Positions 1-7,120 of a DNA stretch of 36,654 bases are shown here, piece after piece; within the stretch, counting starts at the first letter, position 1; each line of letters begins with the position of its first letter. Source of the stretch: Streptomyces hydrogenans (GTDB taxonomy: Bacteria > Actinomycetota > Actinomycetes > Streptomycetales > Streptomycetaceae); assembly GCF_014656075.1 (NCBI RefSeq), contig NZ_BNBS01000082.1, positions 1-36,654 on the forward strand. The letters are read 5' to 3'. The notes under the pieces are model-generated. The model saw only the letters and a list, made by a program, of their open reading frames with translations. It did no database searches and was not told the DNA's origin. Both the position numbers and the translations under genes were made by a program.

Positions 1-1
1 C

Positions 2-49
2 GCGGCCGTCATCCAGGTCCGCCGGCGCGAGGCGGGCGCCCGGCCGTGA
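2..49 (+). CDS. C-terminal end of an upstream gene (partial)
   Basis: An open frame enters from the left edge and ends at TGA 47-49, giving a tail that reads AAVIQVRRREAGARP. The stop overlaps the GTG start of the next gene in a GTGA arrangement, which is typical of translationally coupled genes in one operon. A basic tail after a few hydrophobic residues would suit the cytoplasmic end of a membrane-anchored protein, but 15 residues are too few to assign a family. Identity unknown. Confidence 0.55.
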   Translation, partial: AAVIQVRRREAGARP

Positions 50-921
50 CCACCGCACCGGCTCCCGCCGCCCCCCGCGCCGGGCTCGGCCCGGCCGGGG
101 CGGCGCTGTGCGTGCTCGCCGCGCTCCTCATCGGCTTCGCCGCCAACCTCACCGTCCTCGGACACCTCCAGCACGCCCGCGACCAGTCCACCGCCTACGA
201 CGAGCTGCGCGAGCAACTCGCCCTCGGCACCGCACCGGTGGGGCAGACGACCTACGACGGCAGGGCGGTCGCGCCCGGCGCCCCCGTCGCCCTGCTCCGC
301 GTCCCGGTCCTCGGGCTGCGCGAGGTCGTCGCCGAGGGCACCACCTCGCAGGTGCTCATGTCGGGCCCCGGGCACCGCCGGGACACCCCCCTGCCCGGCC
401 AGGCCGGCACGGCCGTCGTCATGGGCCGCCAGTGGGGCTACGGCAGTCCCTTCAACGACCTGCACCGGCTGCCGCCCGGCGCCCGCGTCGAGGTGACGAC
501 CGGCCAGGGCGAGGCCGTCTACGAGGTGACGGGCGTCCGCCGGCCCGGCGATCCGAAGCCCGCCGCCGCCCGCGAGGGCGAGGGCCGGCTGACCCTGGTC
601 ACGGCCGACGGCGGCGCGTACACCCCGGAGGACTTCCTCTTCGTCGACGCGAAACTGCTCTCCGACGTCCGGCCCAGCCCCGCCCGGCCGCTGCGGCCCG
701 GCTGGATCACCGACGCCGAGAAGCCGCTCGCGGGCGACCCGGCGGCCTGGCCGAAGATCTTCCTCGGCGCCCAGGCCCTCCTCGTGGCGGCCGTCCTCAC
801 CGTCGCCGCCCGCCGCCGCTGGGGCCCCCGCCAGACCTGGATCGCCGCCACCCCGGTGCTGGTCGCACTCGGCGTCCTCGTCTCCGGCGAACTGACCCGA
901 CTCCTCCCCAACCTCCTCTGA
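46..921 (+). CDS. Sortase-fold membrane protein lacking catalytic residues
   Basis: 291 aa. An N-terminal membrane segment (about residues 18-38) is followed by an extracytoplasmic sortase-like domain (about 75-205) and two C-terminal hydrophobic segments (about 236-256 and 265-285). The domain has class E/D sortase landmarks: a GPGHxxDTPLPGQ-type stretch at 107-119, then GYGSPFNDLHRLPPG and a TLVT strand. Where active sortases have AGHRD, this one reads MGRQW (126-130), so the catalytic His is Arg128. Where they have TLTTC, it reads TLVTA, so the catalytic Cys is Ala187. The Arg expected in the last strand is also not evident (EDFLFV). I infer a non-enzymatic, perhaps binding or scaffolding, role. 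It overlaps the upstream gene by 4 bp, and the PstB-like ATPase follows 22 bp downstream, so the three probably form an operon. The GTG start is fixed by the overlap. Confidence 0.8.
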   Translation: MTTAPAPAAPRAGLGPAGAALCVLAALLIGFAANLTVLGHLQHARDQSTAYDELREQLALGTAPVGQTTYDGRAVAPGAPVALLRVPVLGLREVVAEGTTSQVLMSGPGHRRDTPLPGQAGTAVVMGRQWGYGSPFNDLHRLPPGARVEVTTGQGEAVYEVTGVRRPGDPKPAAAREGEGRLTLVTADGGAYTPEDFLFVDAKLLSDVRPSPARPLRPGWITDAEKPLAGDPAAWPKIFLGAQALLVAAVLTVAARRRWGPRQTWIAATPVLVALGVLVSGELTRLLPNLL

Positions 922-943
922 AAGCCGTGGAGCTGATGACCGC

Positions 944-1783
944 ATGACCGATCTCGCCGACACCGCCGTCCTGCCGCCCGTCCCCGCCGCGAAGCCCCCG
1001 GCGGGTCGCGCCGGCGCGCTCGAAGCCGAGGCCGTCTCCGCCTGGTTCGGCGACCGCAAGGTCCTCGACCGGGTCTCGCTCGCCATGCCCGCCCACGAGG
1101 TGACCGCCCTCATCGGCCCCTCCGGCTGCGGCAAGTCCACCTTCCTGCGCATCCTCAACCGGATGCACGAACTCATCGGCTCCGCCGCCCTGTCGGGCCG
1201 CGTCCTCCTCGACGGCGCCGACATCTACGACCGCGGCCGCCGCATCACCCACGCCCGCCGCGAGATCGGCATGGTCTTCCAGAAGCCCAACCCCTTCCCC
1301 GCGATGTCCCTGTACGAGAACGTGCTCGCCGGCCTCAAGCTCGGCGGCGTCCGCGCCGGCCGGGACGAGAAGGACGCCCTCGTCGAGGAGTGCCTGACCC
1401 GCGCCGGCCTCTGGAACGAGGTCAGGGACCGGCTCCGACAGCCCGGCGGCGCCCTCTCCGGCGGCCAGCAGCAGCGCCTCTGCATCGCCCGCGCGCTCGC
1501 CGTCCGCCCCCGCGTGCTCCTCATGGACGAGCCCTGCTCGGCCCTCGATCCGACCTCCACCCGCCGGGTCGAGGAGACCATCGCCGACCTCAAGTCCGAG
1601 GTGACGATCGTCATCGTCACCCACAACATGCAGCAGGCCGCCCGGGTCTCCGACTCCTGCGCCTTCTTCCTCGCCGAGCAGGGCACCCCCGGCGTCATCG
1701 TCGAGCACGGCCCCACGGAGACGATGTTCGGCTCCCCGGCCGACCCCCGCACCGAGGACTACGTCAGCGGCCGCTTCGGGTGA
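944..1783 (+). CDS. pstB: PstB-like phosphate ABC transporter ATP-binding protein
   Basis: 279 aa ABC ATPase. Walker A GPSGCGKST is at 58-66, followed by the PstB-type Q-loop context FQKPNPFP, signature LSGGQQQR, Walker B VLLMDEP, and H-loop VTHNMQQA. The Q-loop and signature contexts are characteristic of PstB, which powers high-affinity phosphate import with PstA and PstC. About 20 extra N-terminal residues precede the usual PstB start. No permease or PstS gene is visible; the partner here is a degenerate sortase-like membrane protein 22 bp upstream. A GGAG at 929-932 lies 11 nt before the ATG. It may serve a paralogous phosphate-type or other ABC system rather than the housekeeping Pst operon. 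Family is certain; substrate is inferred. Confidence 0.85.
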   Translation: MTDLADTAVLPPVPAAKPPAGRAGALEAEAVSAWFGDRKVLDRVSLAMPAHEVTALIGPSGCGKSTFLRILNRMHELIGSAALSGRVLLDGADIYDRGRRITHARREIGMVFQKPNPFPAMSLYENVLAGLKLGGVRAGRDEKDALVEECLTRAGLWNEVRDRLRQPGGALSGGQQQRLCIARALAVRPRVLLMDEPCSALDPTSTRRVEETIADLKSEVTIVIVTHNMQQAARVSDSCAFFLAEQGTPGVIVEHGPTETMFGSPADPRTEDYVSGRFG

Positions 1784-1802
1784 GAGCCCGGCGGCGGCAC
1801 GC

Positions 1803-1839
1803 GGAAGGGCCGGTACGGAACACCCGTACCGGCCCTTCC
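1803..1839. terminator. Bidirectional intrinsic terminator hairpin
   Basis: A perfect 16-bp stem (1803-1818 with 1824-1839, loop AACAC) lies between the convergent ends of the PstB-like gene and the phosphosugar mutase gene, so it can end transcription from both sides. Confidence 0.85.
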
Positions 1840-1853
1840 CCCTCACGTCCCGG

Positions 1854-3506
1854 TCACAGCCCCGCGGCCGCCGCCAGGTCCTTCTTCAGCGCGCCGAGCA
1901 CCTCGGCGCCGGTGGCCCGCGCCGCAGCCAGGCCGCTCGCGTCGGCGACCGGAACCACGACCTCCAGGTAGCACTTCAGCTTGGGCTCCGTGCCCGACGG
2001 GCGGACGATCACCCGCGCCTTGAAGTCGCCGTCCAGGTGGTAGCGCAGGCCGTCCGTCGGCGGCAGCGACTCCGTGCCCCTGGTCAGGTCCTCCGCCGAC
2101 ACCACGGTCAGGCCCGCGAGCCGCACCGGCGGGGTCTCGCGCAGGGCGGCCATCGCGTTCGCGATGACGCCCAGGTCCTCCACCCGCACCGACAGCTGGT
2201 CGGTGGCGTGCAGCCCGTGCGCGACCGCCAGGTCGTCGAGCAGGTCCGTCAGCGTCCGGTCCCGCTCCTTCAGCTCCGAGGCCAGCTCGGCGACGAGCAG
2301 CGCCGCCGTGATGCCGTCCTTGTCGCGGACGCCCTCCGGGTCCACGCAGTAGCCGAGCGCCTCCTCGTAGCCGTACCGCAGCCCCTCGACGCGCGCGATC
2401 CACTTGAAGCCGGTCAGCGTCTCCTCGTACCCGACCCCGGCGGCCTCCGCGATCCGGCCGAGCAGCGAGGACGACACGATCGACTCGGCGAAGACGCCCC
2501 GCGCCCCCTTGTGCACCAGGTGGGCGGCGAGCAGCGCGCCGACCTCGTCGCCGCGGAGCATCCGCCAGCCGCCCTCGACGGACGCGTCCGGCACGGCCAC
2601 GGCGCAGCGGTCGGCGTCCGGGTCGTTGGCGATGACCAGGTCGGGGTCCACGGCCCGGGCCGCCTCGAAGGCGAGGTCCATCGCCCCCGGCTCCTCGGGG
2701 TTCGGGAAGGCGACGGTCGGGAACGCCGGGTCCGGCTCGGCCTGGGCGGCGACGAGCGCCGGCGGCGGGAAGCCGTGCCGGGCGAAGGCCGCCGTCAGGA
2801 CGTCCTTCCCGACGCCGTGCATCGCGGTGTAGACGGTCCGCGCGCCCCGGGGCGAACCGGGGGCCAGGACGGCGTCGGTCCGGGCCAGGTACGCCTCCAG
2901 GACCTCCTCGCCGAGCACCTCCCAGCCGCCGTCCGGGCGCGGCACGTCCGCCAGCGCCCGCACGGCGTCGATCTCGGCCGCGATCCCGGCGTCCGCCGGG
3001 GGCACGATCTGCGAGCCGTCGCCCAGGTACACCTTGTAGCCGTTGTCGCGCGGCGGGTTGTGGCTCGCCGTCACCTCGACGCCGGCGACCGCGCCCAGGT
3101 GCCTTATGGCGTACGCGAGGACCGGCGTCGGCAGCGGGCGCGGCAGCAGCGCGGCGCGCAGCCCGGCGCCCGTCATCACGGCGGCGGTGTCCCGGGCGAA
3201 GTCCTCGGACTTGTAGCGGGCGTCGTAGCCGATGACGACCAGCCCGCCGGCCTGCCCCTGCGCCTTGAGGTACGCGGCGAGGCCGGCGGCGGCCCGGATC
3301 ACCACGGCCCGGTTCATCCGCATGGGTCCGGCGCCCAGCTCCCCCCGGAGTCCGGCGGTGCCGAACTGCAGCGTCCCGGCGAAGCGGACGGTCAGCTCGT
3401 CGGCGTCGCCGTTCTCGATCAGCGCTGCGAGTTCGTCGCGCGTCTCGCTGTCGGGGTCCTCGGCGAGCCAGGCCTGGGCCCGGGCGAGGAGTTCGTCCTG
3501 CGTCAC
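1854..3506 (-). CDS. manB: Phosphomannomutase/phosphoglucomutase family enzyme
   Basis: 550 aa alpha-D-phosphohexomutase. The active-site serine loop TASHNP has Ser148. The metal-binding loop ANDPDADRCAV lies mid-protein, a sugar-specificity loop follows, and the C-terminal phosphate-binding loop RPSGTEPKLK completes the set. The length fits the long PGM2-like group of actinobacterial enzymes. It interconverts hexose or pentose 1- and 6/5-phosphates; proximity to purine nucleoside phosphorylase would suit ribose-1-phosphate salvage, as PGM2-type enzymes act on pentose phosphates, but this is inference. All catalytic loops are intact. The gene is separated from the upstream phosphorylase by a 315-bp spacer filled by a large inverted repeat. 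Confidence 0.9.
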   Translation of the reverse strand: MTQDELLARAQAWLAEDPDSETRDELAALIENGDADELTVRFAGTLQFGTAGLRGELGAGPMRMNRAVVIRAAAGLAAYLKAQGQAGGLVVIGYDARYKSEDFARDTAAVMTGAGLRAALLPRPLPTPVLAYAIRHLGAVAGVEVTASHNPPRDNGYKVYLGDGSQIVPPADAGIAAEIDAVRALADVPRPDGGWEVLGEEVLEAYLARTDAVLAPGSPRGARTVYTAMHGVGKDVLTAAFARHGFPPPALVAAQAEPDPAFPTVAFPNPEEPGAMDLAFEAARAVDPDLVIANDPDADRCAVAVPDASVEGGWRMLRGDEVGALLAAHLVHKGARGVFAESIVSSSLLGRIAEAAGVGYEETLTGFKWIARVEGLRYGYEEALGYCVDPEGVRDKDGITAALLVAELASELKERDRTLTDLLDDLAVAHGLHATDQLSVRVEDLGVIANAMAALRETPPVRLAGLTVVSAEDLTRGTESLPPTDGLRYHLDGDFKARVIVRPSGTEPKLKCYLEVVVPVADASGLAAARATGAEVLGALKKDLAAAAGL

Positions 3507-3580
3507 GGTGGTGCGCCTTTCGTGTGCGGGCGGGGGAGGAGGGGGTGGTGGGGGCGAAGGTGCGGGTGGGCGGGGCGCGG

Positions 3581-3782
3581 GGGTCCGCTGCGCGGAGCCT
3601 TCCCCCGCCCCGCCCCTTCCCGAAACCGGGGGCGGGCCCCCGGCCCCCGTACGGCCTTCGGCCGCGTCCTGGAACGCCGGACGGGCTGACTCCAGCCCGT
3701 CCGGCGTCTGAGGACCGGGGTCCGGGGCGGAGCCCGGTCTCGGGAAGGGGCGGGGTGGGGGAGGAGCCCCGCGCAGCGGCCC
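3581..3782. repeat. Nested ~200-bp intergenic inverted repeat
   Basis: This fills most of the 315-bp gap between the mutase start and the phosphorylase stop. Outer arms at about 3581-3630 and 3733-3782 are complementary over roughly 50 nt, with a few mismatches and single-base gaps. At the centre is a perfect 14-bp stem (3674-3687 with 3694-3707, core CGCCGGACGGGCT, 6-nt loop). The central CGCCGGACGGGCT element followed by GGGGTCCGGGGCGGAGCCC-type sequence is a dispersed intergenic repeat I recognise from other Streptomyces genomes. No convincing ORF lies inside. As RNA it would fold into one long hairpin, and could act as terminator of the phosphorylase transcript or as an mRNA processing site. 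Confidence 0.8.
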
Positions 3783-3821
3783 GAGGCCCGGCGGCCCCCT
3801 GGGGCCGAGCGGTGCGGAACG

Positions 3822-4625
3822 TCAGATCCGGTCCAGCACCCGAGTCAGCAGTTCACCCATCCGCGCCGCCGAGTCGCGCCCCGCCTGGAGCACCTCCTCG
3901 TGGTTCAGCGGCTCGCCCGAGAGCCCCGCGGCGAGGTTGGTGACGAGGGAGATGCCGAGGACCTCCGCGCCGGCCTCGCGCGCGGCGATGGCCTCCAGGA
4001 CGGTGGACATGCCGACGAGGTCGCCGCCCATGACGCGGACCATGTTGATCTCGGCGGGGGTCTCGTAGTGCGGGCCGGGGAACTGGACGTACACGCCCTC
4101 CTCCAGCGTCTCGTCGACCTCCTTGCACAGCGCGCGCAGCCGCGGCGAGTACAGGTCGGTGAGGTCGACGAAGTTCGCGCCGACGATCGGCGAGGCGGCC
4201 GTCAGGTTGATGTGGTCGCTGATGAGGACCGGCTGGCCGGGGCGCATGCCCTCGCGCAGGCCGCCGCAGCCGTTGGTGAGGACGACGGTCTTCACGCCGG
4301 CGGCGACGGCCGTGCGGACGCCGTGCGCGACGGAGGCGACTCCGCGGCCCTCGTAGAAGTGGGTGCGGCCGAGGAAGACCAGGACGTGCTTCTCGCCGAT
4401 CTTGTACGAGCGGATCTTGCCGCCGTGGCCCTCGACGGCCGGCGGCGGGAAGCCCGGGAGCTCGGTGACGGGGAACTCGGCCTCGGGGGCGCCCAGGGCG
4501 TCCACGGCCGGGGCCCAGCCCGAGCCCATGACCAGGGCGACGTCGTGGTTCTCGACTCCGGTCAGCTCGCGCAGTCGCGCGGCTGCGGCCTCGGCGGCCT
4601 CGTACGGGGTGGCAGTAGCGTTCAC
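3822..4625 (-). CDS. deoD: Purine nucleoside phosphorylase
   Basis: 267 aa, PNP/MTAP (trimeric) family. Motifs in order: VALVMGSGWAP (phosphate loop), GRTHFYEG, VLTNGCGGL, FPGPHYETPAEINMVRVMGGDLVGMSTV and VTNLAAG. It phosphorolyses purine nucleosides to base plus (deoxy)ribose-1-phosphate in salvage. I chose the GTG at 4623-4625 (M-N-A-T-A-T-P-Y) because the family begins just before the amphipathic AAEAAAARLRELTG helix and a GAGAGA sits 5-6 nt upstream. The frame stays open to 4766, but that extension is unrelated to the family. A 12-bp palindrome lies about 85 bp upstream. The gene is probably cotranscribed with, or read through the repeat into, the mutase gene. Confidence 0.9.
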   Translation of the reverse strand: MNATATPYEAAEAAAARLRELTGVENHDVALVMGSGWAPAVDALGAPEAEFPVTELPGFPPPAVEGHGGKIRSYKIGEKHVLVFLGRTHFYEGRGVASVAHGVRTAVAAGVKTVVLTNGCGGLREGMRPGQPVLISDHINLTAASPIVGANFVDLTDLYSPRLRALCKEVDETLEEGVYVQFPGPHYETPAEINMVRVMGGDLVGMSTVLEAIAAREAGAEVLGISLVTNLAAGLSGEPLNHEEVLQAGRDSAARMGELLTRVLDRI

Positions 4626-4708
4626 TGGCTCTCTCGCCTCGGGGAGGGGGTCCGAGGGAGGTGGCCCCGGACGGAATTCATTCGCGAAGAAGCCTAGCCG
4701 GATAATTC

Positions 4709-4720
4709 CTACGCGCGTAG
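4709..4720. promoter_or_regulatory. Candidate operator palindrome upstream of purine nucleoside phosphorylase
   Basis: CTACGCGCGTAG is a perfect 12-bp palindrome about 85 bp upstream of the phosphorylase start. On the minus strand a TAGGCT that could serve as a -10 lies 15 bp further toward the gene (4689-4694), so a bound protein would cover the -35 zone. The regulator is unknown. Confidence 0.35.
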
Positions 4721-4799
4721 ATGACGGCGCGGACGGACATGCGATCGTTGTCTTGTCGTTTCCCACGAAAGCACCCGCGGCGCGGATCGGGGCATGGCC

Positions 4800-5237
4800 T
4801 CAGCAGGGCCGCTTGCGGATCTCCATCACGTAGTCGTGCGGCGCCCCCGCCGACTCCGCCGCGTCGGCGACCTCGCCGAGATAGCGCGCGGACGGCAGGC
4901 CGCCCTCGTACGCGTTGAGCACGTAGACCCAGGCCGGCTCCTCGCCGTCGAGGGTGTGCACCCGCACCCGCATCCGCCGGTAGATGTCGAGCCCGACGCC
5001 CTCCCAGCGGTCCATGGAGTCCTCGTCCATGGGGGCGATGTCGTACAGCGCCACGAAGACCTGCTGGCGCGGCGCCTCCACCAGCGTGGCGAGCGCCCCC
5101 TCCCAGCCCATCTGCTCCCCGCCGAAGGTGAGCCGCCAGCCGTTGAGCCAGCCGGTGCCGCGCAGCGGGGAGTGCGGGGCGCGGCGGGTCATGAGCCGCG
5201 GGTCGAGGTTGCCGGCGTACGCGGCGTAGAGCGACAT
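4800..5237 (-). CDS. Gamma-glutamylcyclotransferase-like protein
   Basis: 145 aa. The protein opens with SLYAAYAGNLDPRLM, the family's nucleotide-like glycine/asparagine loop (YGSN-type in most members), then GWLNGWRLTFGG, a central GALATLVEAP segment and AWVYVLNAYEGGLPSARYLGEVADAA near the end. These match the GGCT-like fold, whose members open gamma-glutamyl amides to 5-oxoproline; the true substrate of the actinobacterial group is not established. The ATG at 5235-5237 has no clear ribosome site. A TACCCT hexamer ends exactly 7 nt before it on the minus strand, which suggests leaderless translation. It is transcribed divergently from the quinone dehydrogenase gene. Confidence 0.8.
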   Translation of the reverse strand: MSLYAAYAGNLDPRLMTRRAPHSPLRGTGWLNGWRLTFGGEQMGWEGALATLVEAPRQQVFVALYDIAPMDEDSMDRWEGVGLDIYRRMRVRVHTLDGEEPAWVYVLNAYEGGLPSARYLGEVADAAESAGAPHDYVMEIRKRPC

Positions 5238-5355
5238 GGGTCCGAGGGTACGGGAGGGACGGGGGTGTCCGGCGAACCCCGAGGTGGGGGCCGTACGGAG
5301 GCTTCCGCCGCGGCCGGGCGGGGATTTTCCGGCCCCGGCGCGAGGGAGTCCGTCC

Positions 5356-5410
5356 CGTACGGGACAATGGGGTACGCACTTGAAGCGTGCGGGACAATGG
5401 CGTACGCACT
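5356..5410. repeat. Two-copy direct repeat with 30-bp period upstream of lpdA-type gene
   Basis: The sequence GGGACAATGGNGTACGCACT occurs at 5361-5380 and 5391-5410 (19 of 20 identical). The match extends upstream by CGTRC in both copies. The two copies are exactly 30 bp apart, close to three helical turns, and end 58 bp before the GTG of the quinone dehydrogenase gene. This looks like a tandem regulator-binding site in the divergent promoter region. Confidence 0.6.
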
Positions 5411-5468
5411 GCAGCCCAGCGGGGGCCGCACACCCCCGGCAGAACGAGAGCGCGAGGCGTAGATCCCA

Positions 5469-6908
5469 GTGACCCGGATCGTGATCATCGGCGGCGGACC
5501 CGGCGGATACGAGGCGGCCCTGGTGGGCGCCCAACTCGGCGCGGAGGTGACCGTCGTCGACTGCGACGGCCTCGGCGGCGCGTCCGTCCTGACCGACTGC
5601 GTTCCCTCCAAGACCCTGATCGCCACCGCGGAGGTGATGACCACCTTCGACTCCTCCTACGAGGAGCTGGGCATCATCGTCGCCGACGACACCCCGCACA
5701 TCGAGCAGTCCGCCCGCGTGGTCGGCGTGGACCTCGGCAAGGTCAACCGACGGGTGAAGCGGCTCGCGCTCGCCCAGTCGCACGACATCACCGCCTCCGT
5801 CACCCGCGCGGGCGCCCGGGTGCTGCGCGGCCGCGGCCGGCTCTCCGGCCGGCAGGCCGTCGACGGCTCCCGTCAGGTGATCGTGACGGCGGCCGACGGC
5901 ACCGAGGAGACGCTGACCGCCGACGCCGTGCTGATCGCGACCGGAGGCCACCCGCGCGAGCTGGCCGACGCCCAGCCGGACGGCGAGCGGATCCTGAACT
6001 GGACGCAGGTCTACGACCTGAAGGAGCTCCCGGAGGAGCTCATCGTCGTCGGTTCCGGTGTGACCGGCGCCGAGTTCGCCGGCGCCTACCAGGCCCTCGG
6101 GTCCCGCGTCACCCTGGTGTCCAGCCGCGACCGCGTGCTGCCGGGCGAGGACCCGGACGCCGCCGCCGTCCTGGAGGACGTCTTCCGGCGCCGCGGCATG
6201 AACGTCATGGCCCGCTCCCGCGCCGAGTCCGCCAAGCGGGTCGGCGACCGGGTCGAGGTCACCCTCTCGGACGGCCGGGTCATCTCCGGCACCCACTGCC
6301 TGATGGCCGTCGGCGCGATCCCGAACAGCGCCGGGATGGGCCTGGAGGAGGCCGGCGTCCGGCTCAAGGACTCCGGCCACATCTGGACCGACAAGGTCTC
6401 CCGCACCTCCGCCCCCGGCGTCTACGCGGCCGGCGACGTCACCGGCGTCTTCGCGCTCGCCTCGGTCGCCGCCATGCAGGGCCGGATCGCGATGTACCAC
6501 TTCCTCGGCGACGCGGTGGCCCCGCTCAACCTGAAGACGGTCTCGTCGAACGTCTTCACCGACCCCGAGATCGCCACCGTCGGCTACACCCAGGCGGACG
6601 TGGACGCGGGCAAGATCGACGCCCGGGTCGTCAAGCTGCCGCTGCTGCGCAACCCCCGCGCGAAGATGCAGGGCATCCGGGACGGCTTCGTCAAGATCTT
6701 CTGCCGTCCCGGCACCGGCATCGTGGTCGGCGGCTGTGTCGTCGCCCCCCGGGCGAGCGAGCTGATCCACCCGATCTCGATCGCGGTCGACAACAATCTG
6801 ACGGTCGAACAGATCGCAAATGCTTTCACCGTGTACCCCTCCCTGTCGGGCTCGATCGCGGAAGTGGCACGGCAGTTGCACACCCGAAAGACCTCGGGCG
6901 AGGGCTGA
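5469..6908 (+). CDS. lpdA: NAD(P)H:quinone dehydrogenase of the LpdA flavoprotein type
   Basis: 479 aa two-dinucleotide-binding flavoprotein. The FAD site GGGPGGYEAA is at 8-17, the second nucleotide site VVGSGVTGAEFA is mid-protein, the second FAD contact is VYAAGDVTG, and a C-terminal dimerisation domain follows. The disulfide motif of lipoamide dehydrogenases (GGTCLNVGC) is replaced by GGASVLTDC, leaving Ser39 and a single Cys44, and the usual C-terminal HPxxxE reads YPSLSGSIAE. These losses are those known for mycobacterial LpdA (Rv3303c), which reduces quinones with NAD(P)H rather than lipoamide. I therefore call it a quinone reductase, not a lipoamide dehydrogenase. The start is GTG 5469. 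Two hairpins follow, and a tandem direct repeat precedes it. Confidence 0.87.
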   Translation: MTRIVIIGGGPGGYEAALVGAQLGAEVTVVDCDGLGGASVLTDCVPSKTLIATAEVMTTFDSSYEELGIIVADDTPHIEQSARVVGVDLGKVNRRVKRLALAQSHDITASVTRAGARVLRGRGRLSGRQAVDGSRQVIVTAADGTEETLTADAVLIATGGHPRELADAQPDGERILNWTQVYDLKELPEELIVVGSGVTGAEFAGAYQALGSRVTLVSSRDRVLPGEDPDAAAVLEDVFRRRGMNVMARSRAESAKRVGDRVEVTLSDGRVISGTHCLMAVGAIPNSAGMGLEEAGVRLKDSGHIWTDKVSRTSAPGVYAAGDVTGVFALASVAAMQGRIAMYHFLGDAVAPLNLKTVSSNVFTDPEIATVGYTQADVDAGKIDARVVKLPLLRNPRAKMQGIRDGFVKIFCRPGTGIVVGGCVVAPRASELIHPISIAVDNNLTVEQIANAFTVYPSLSGSIAEVARQLHTRKTSGEG

Positions 6909-6920
6909 CCTTCCGGCGCC

Positions 6921-6942
6921 GGGGGCGGCGATCACCGCCCCC
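6921..6942 (+). terminator. Hairpin just after the quinone dehydrogenase gene
   Basis: GGGGGCGG at 6921-6928 pairs with CCGCCCCC at 6935-6942 around a 6-nt loop, 12 bp after the stop codon. It is a short but GC-pure stem. Confidence 0.6.
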
Positions 6943-7017
6943 GCCTGCGGGAACGGTTCGCCGACTCGGACAACCCCCGGCAAGACGGGGCATAGTCCAG
7001 GCACAAAACGGATCAAT

Positions 7018-7051
7018 GGCGGGGCTCCCCATACCACTTGGGAGCCCCGCC
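7018..7051 (+). terminator. Strong terminator hairpin before the DeoR gene
   Basis: A perfect 12-bp stem (7018-7029 with 7040-7051, core GGCGGGGCTCCC) has a 10-nt loop and is followed by TGTGTGTATCTT, so it resembles a conventional intrinsic terminator. It insulates the DeoR-family gene from upstream transcription. Confidence 0.75.
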
Positions 7052-7120
7052 TGTGTGTATCTTCCGCAATCCGGCCCATAGTGCTGAAAAGCATCCGCGC
7101 CGCACGTTACTGTCAGTTTC

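Noticed and set aside
4626..4766. N-terminal extension of purine nucleoside phosphorylase to ATG 4766
   Set aside because: The 47 extra residues do not resemble the family and cross the candidate promoter and palindrome.
4800..7094. A 764-codon minus-strand open frame spanning lpdA
   Set aside because: Only its last 145 codons match a family; the rest is antisense to the quinone dehydrogenase gene, an artefact of high GC.
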